Below are positions 57,113-64,000 of a stretch of DNA of 64,000 nucleotides, in pieces. The position numbers and the translations under genes were made by a program. Numbering within the stretch: position 1 is the first letter of the stretch; each line of letters opens with the position of its first letter. The notes beneath the pieces are model-generated. The model saw only the letters and a program-made list of their open reading frames with translations. It ran no database searches and had not been told where the DNA came from. The DNA comes from Marsupella aquatica (taxonomy: Eukaryota; Marchantiophyta), in the NCBI GenBank assembly GCA_973895155.1, contig OZ316894.1, forward strand, positions 8,060,001 through 8,124,000, written 5' to 3'.

Positions 57113-58659
57113 AACCAGTCGCCCTTCAGACTCGGTTCCATGAACCTCACGGTGTAACGTAACTCAACCGCGCCCCGGAAACTCGGCGTCTCCACCCTCG
57201 TCGATGAACAATCCACCGGTCCCACATCCCTCTATTCTACCCTCATCGGTGAACTCAACTCGGTCTCATGGGGATAACAGCGTGTGGTTCGAGGGCGTCT
57301 CCCGTGCTCTGACAGTGATACTCAAAAGGGAGGGGCGGCAGAAGGATACCGGTTTCATGGCGGTTCTCACCATTAGAGGGGAGCTGCATTAGAGGGTACC
57401 CGAATTGACAAGAGGGGGTGGAAGACTGTTTAGGGTTCCGTGCGTACCCTCAGTCCCCACTTCATTTCGGGGAGTGAAACAAAGCGAGGCATGCATTGCG
57501 AAAGTGTAATTTTGCTTAAAGAAGGAGAGAATGCTGTCTTTCCTTCGGCCGCGTCGAGATGCAAGACATGTACGAAGTAATTCGTAATTATAGAGAGTTT
57601 TCGACAGAACAATCGTGGTACACAGCTCGAGAGTGGTGTTGACAGTATGTAGATGTACCGCAAATATTGGTCGCTCAGTGGATGCGCTCTGATGGGATCG
57701 ATGAGATCTCGATTTCTTTGTTCCGATTCTGCGGAATAGGACACCATGTGACAGGAATTACAAAAGTTCAGCTAGTCCTAGATTTTACAGGGAGATGGAC
57801 GAGTAATCCGCTCCCTTGCACATATTCAATAGGTCACATAGATTTGGTTTGATCGATTTATGCCGGTTTGATCGATTTAAAGCGCCCTGTATGGGAACGT
57901 ATCACTATTTCCTGTTCTGATGGGAGAATTCAAAGTAACTCCCCATCACTTCTTTCCATGCCAGAGGCGTTCTCTTTCAGGGATGATCTCATTCCCTCAA
58001 GGAGAAAAATTTGTAAATCAAAGGCTCACGATGTAAAATCTGGTTTACTCCGCCCAGAGTGATTATCATATATATTGTACAGTGGTTGGAGAGCTTGACC
58101 AAATGGGCTTCTAATTGGTTGATTGAATTTTTTCACTTCAAGGACTGGCACCCTCTGGCCCGCCCATCTCAGTCGTCAGAGAGTCAGCTTCGGAAGCATA
58201 GCGATGCTCCGTACACATTTCGGACTCGATCCTGAAGCATCGTAGCAAAGAAATAATCCCAGATTGACGTCATTTGGTAGTTCAGTAGTCGCACACGACT
58301 TCACATATCTTTGCAGTTACTTTGCGTGCCCGCCACAACAATCCCACCCTAAAATTGACTTCGTCAAACAGACGAATGTGTAGAAAATACAAAAATACAG
58401 CTGAAAATTCCGTCAGTTAAATACGAAACGTTTCTTCTAAACATCCTTGGCATATCTATCGCAATCTCCGGATTTCAGTGTCGTTTCCCAAGCCATCGTT
58501 CCGACATTGTAGTCTGCGTTGCAAGAATTCCGAGTCCCAAAGCCAATTTCATCACATAAACAACAGTGAGGCAATTTTTCTTGATAAGCTGATCATCTTA
58601 AAACAATGATTGGCTGGGAACGTGTTTCTCTCGTTTTCTACCATAAACCAACTTTCACC
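57113..58659. other. Intergenic space between convergent genes
   Basis: Holds the 3' flanks of the 56228 gene and of the RF1 gene. No further gene is supported; short frames around 57204-57392, 57667-57852 and 57868-58062 lack motifs. Confidence 0.45.
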
Positions 58660-63858
<5,199 letters not shown>

Positions 63859-64000
63859 CTGTGTCATTGCCACAGCAGATGTGGCATTACGGACAGCAAA
63901 AGTTAAGAATACCACTGCCATGAGAACTATCTCATAAAATAGTATCAAGCCATGGACACAGAGCATCCATCTCGCACAATATGGTGAGAACTCGCAATAT

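Overview
The window is nuclear DNA from a land plant. The evidence is spliced genes with GT-AG introns, a plant UDP-glycosyltransferase (PSPG box), a plant-type ATG11 scaffold, a plastid-type release factor RF1, Ty1/copia retrotransposons primed by initiator tRNA-Met, and large intergenic spaces full of minisatellites and small inverted-repeat elements. I cannot name the species. The mixture of compact intron-rich genes and long repeat-rich spacers fits many land plants, including non-flowering ones.

Layout. From 915 to 3213 (minus) lies a complete three-exon UDP-glycosyltransferase (467 aa). From 5068 to 10984 (minus) lies a complete 14-exon SMYD4-type TPR/MYND/SET protein (837 aa). Between them sits a pair of 283-bp direct repeats. 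From 11 to 23 kb I find no convincing gene: the stretch holds a solo copia LTR (12556-13012, 5-bp target duplication), a palindrome-rich CACTA-like miniature element (13156-13711) and several tandem arrays. An ATG11 gene with one very long coding exon (24726-27743, plus) follows. Its conserved C-terminal ATG11 domain was not found in the window.

From 29.1 to 45.4 kb the window is dominated by two copia elements. Copia-1 (29425-36690, plus, LTRs 344 bp, target duplication CAAAC) split a hairpin-rich minisatellite and is heavily mutated; a 347-bp inverted-repeat element sits inside its reverse transcriptase. Copia-2 (38916-45411, minus, LTRs 421 bp, target duplication CTTGC) is young: I count two differences between its LTRs. 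It is nested in an older GC-rich relic containing a decayed gag-like frame. The two copia families share the R-U5 part of the LTR but not U3, and both carry a TGA at the same codon between the gag zinc knuckle and the protease.

From 45.4 to 56 kb is repeat-rich sequence with a frameshifted Myb/SANT-like gene fragment (47521-47780), hairpins, tandem arrays and inverted repeats. A single-exon plant protein of unknown function (56228-57112, plus, 294 aa) is followed convergently by the last 12 recognised exons of a plastid-type peptide chain release factor 1 (58660-63858, minus), whose N-terminus lies beyond the window.

The host genes are unrelated housekeeping or metabolic genes with no sign of operon-like cooperation. 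All coordinates of spliced genes are my own exon reconstructions from reading frame, homology and GT-AG sites.
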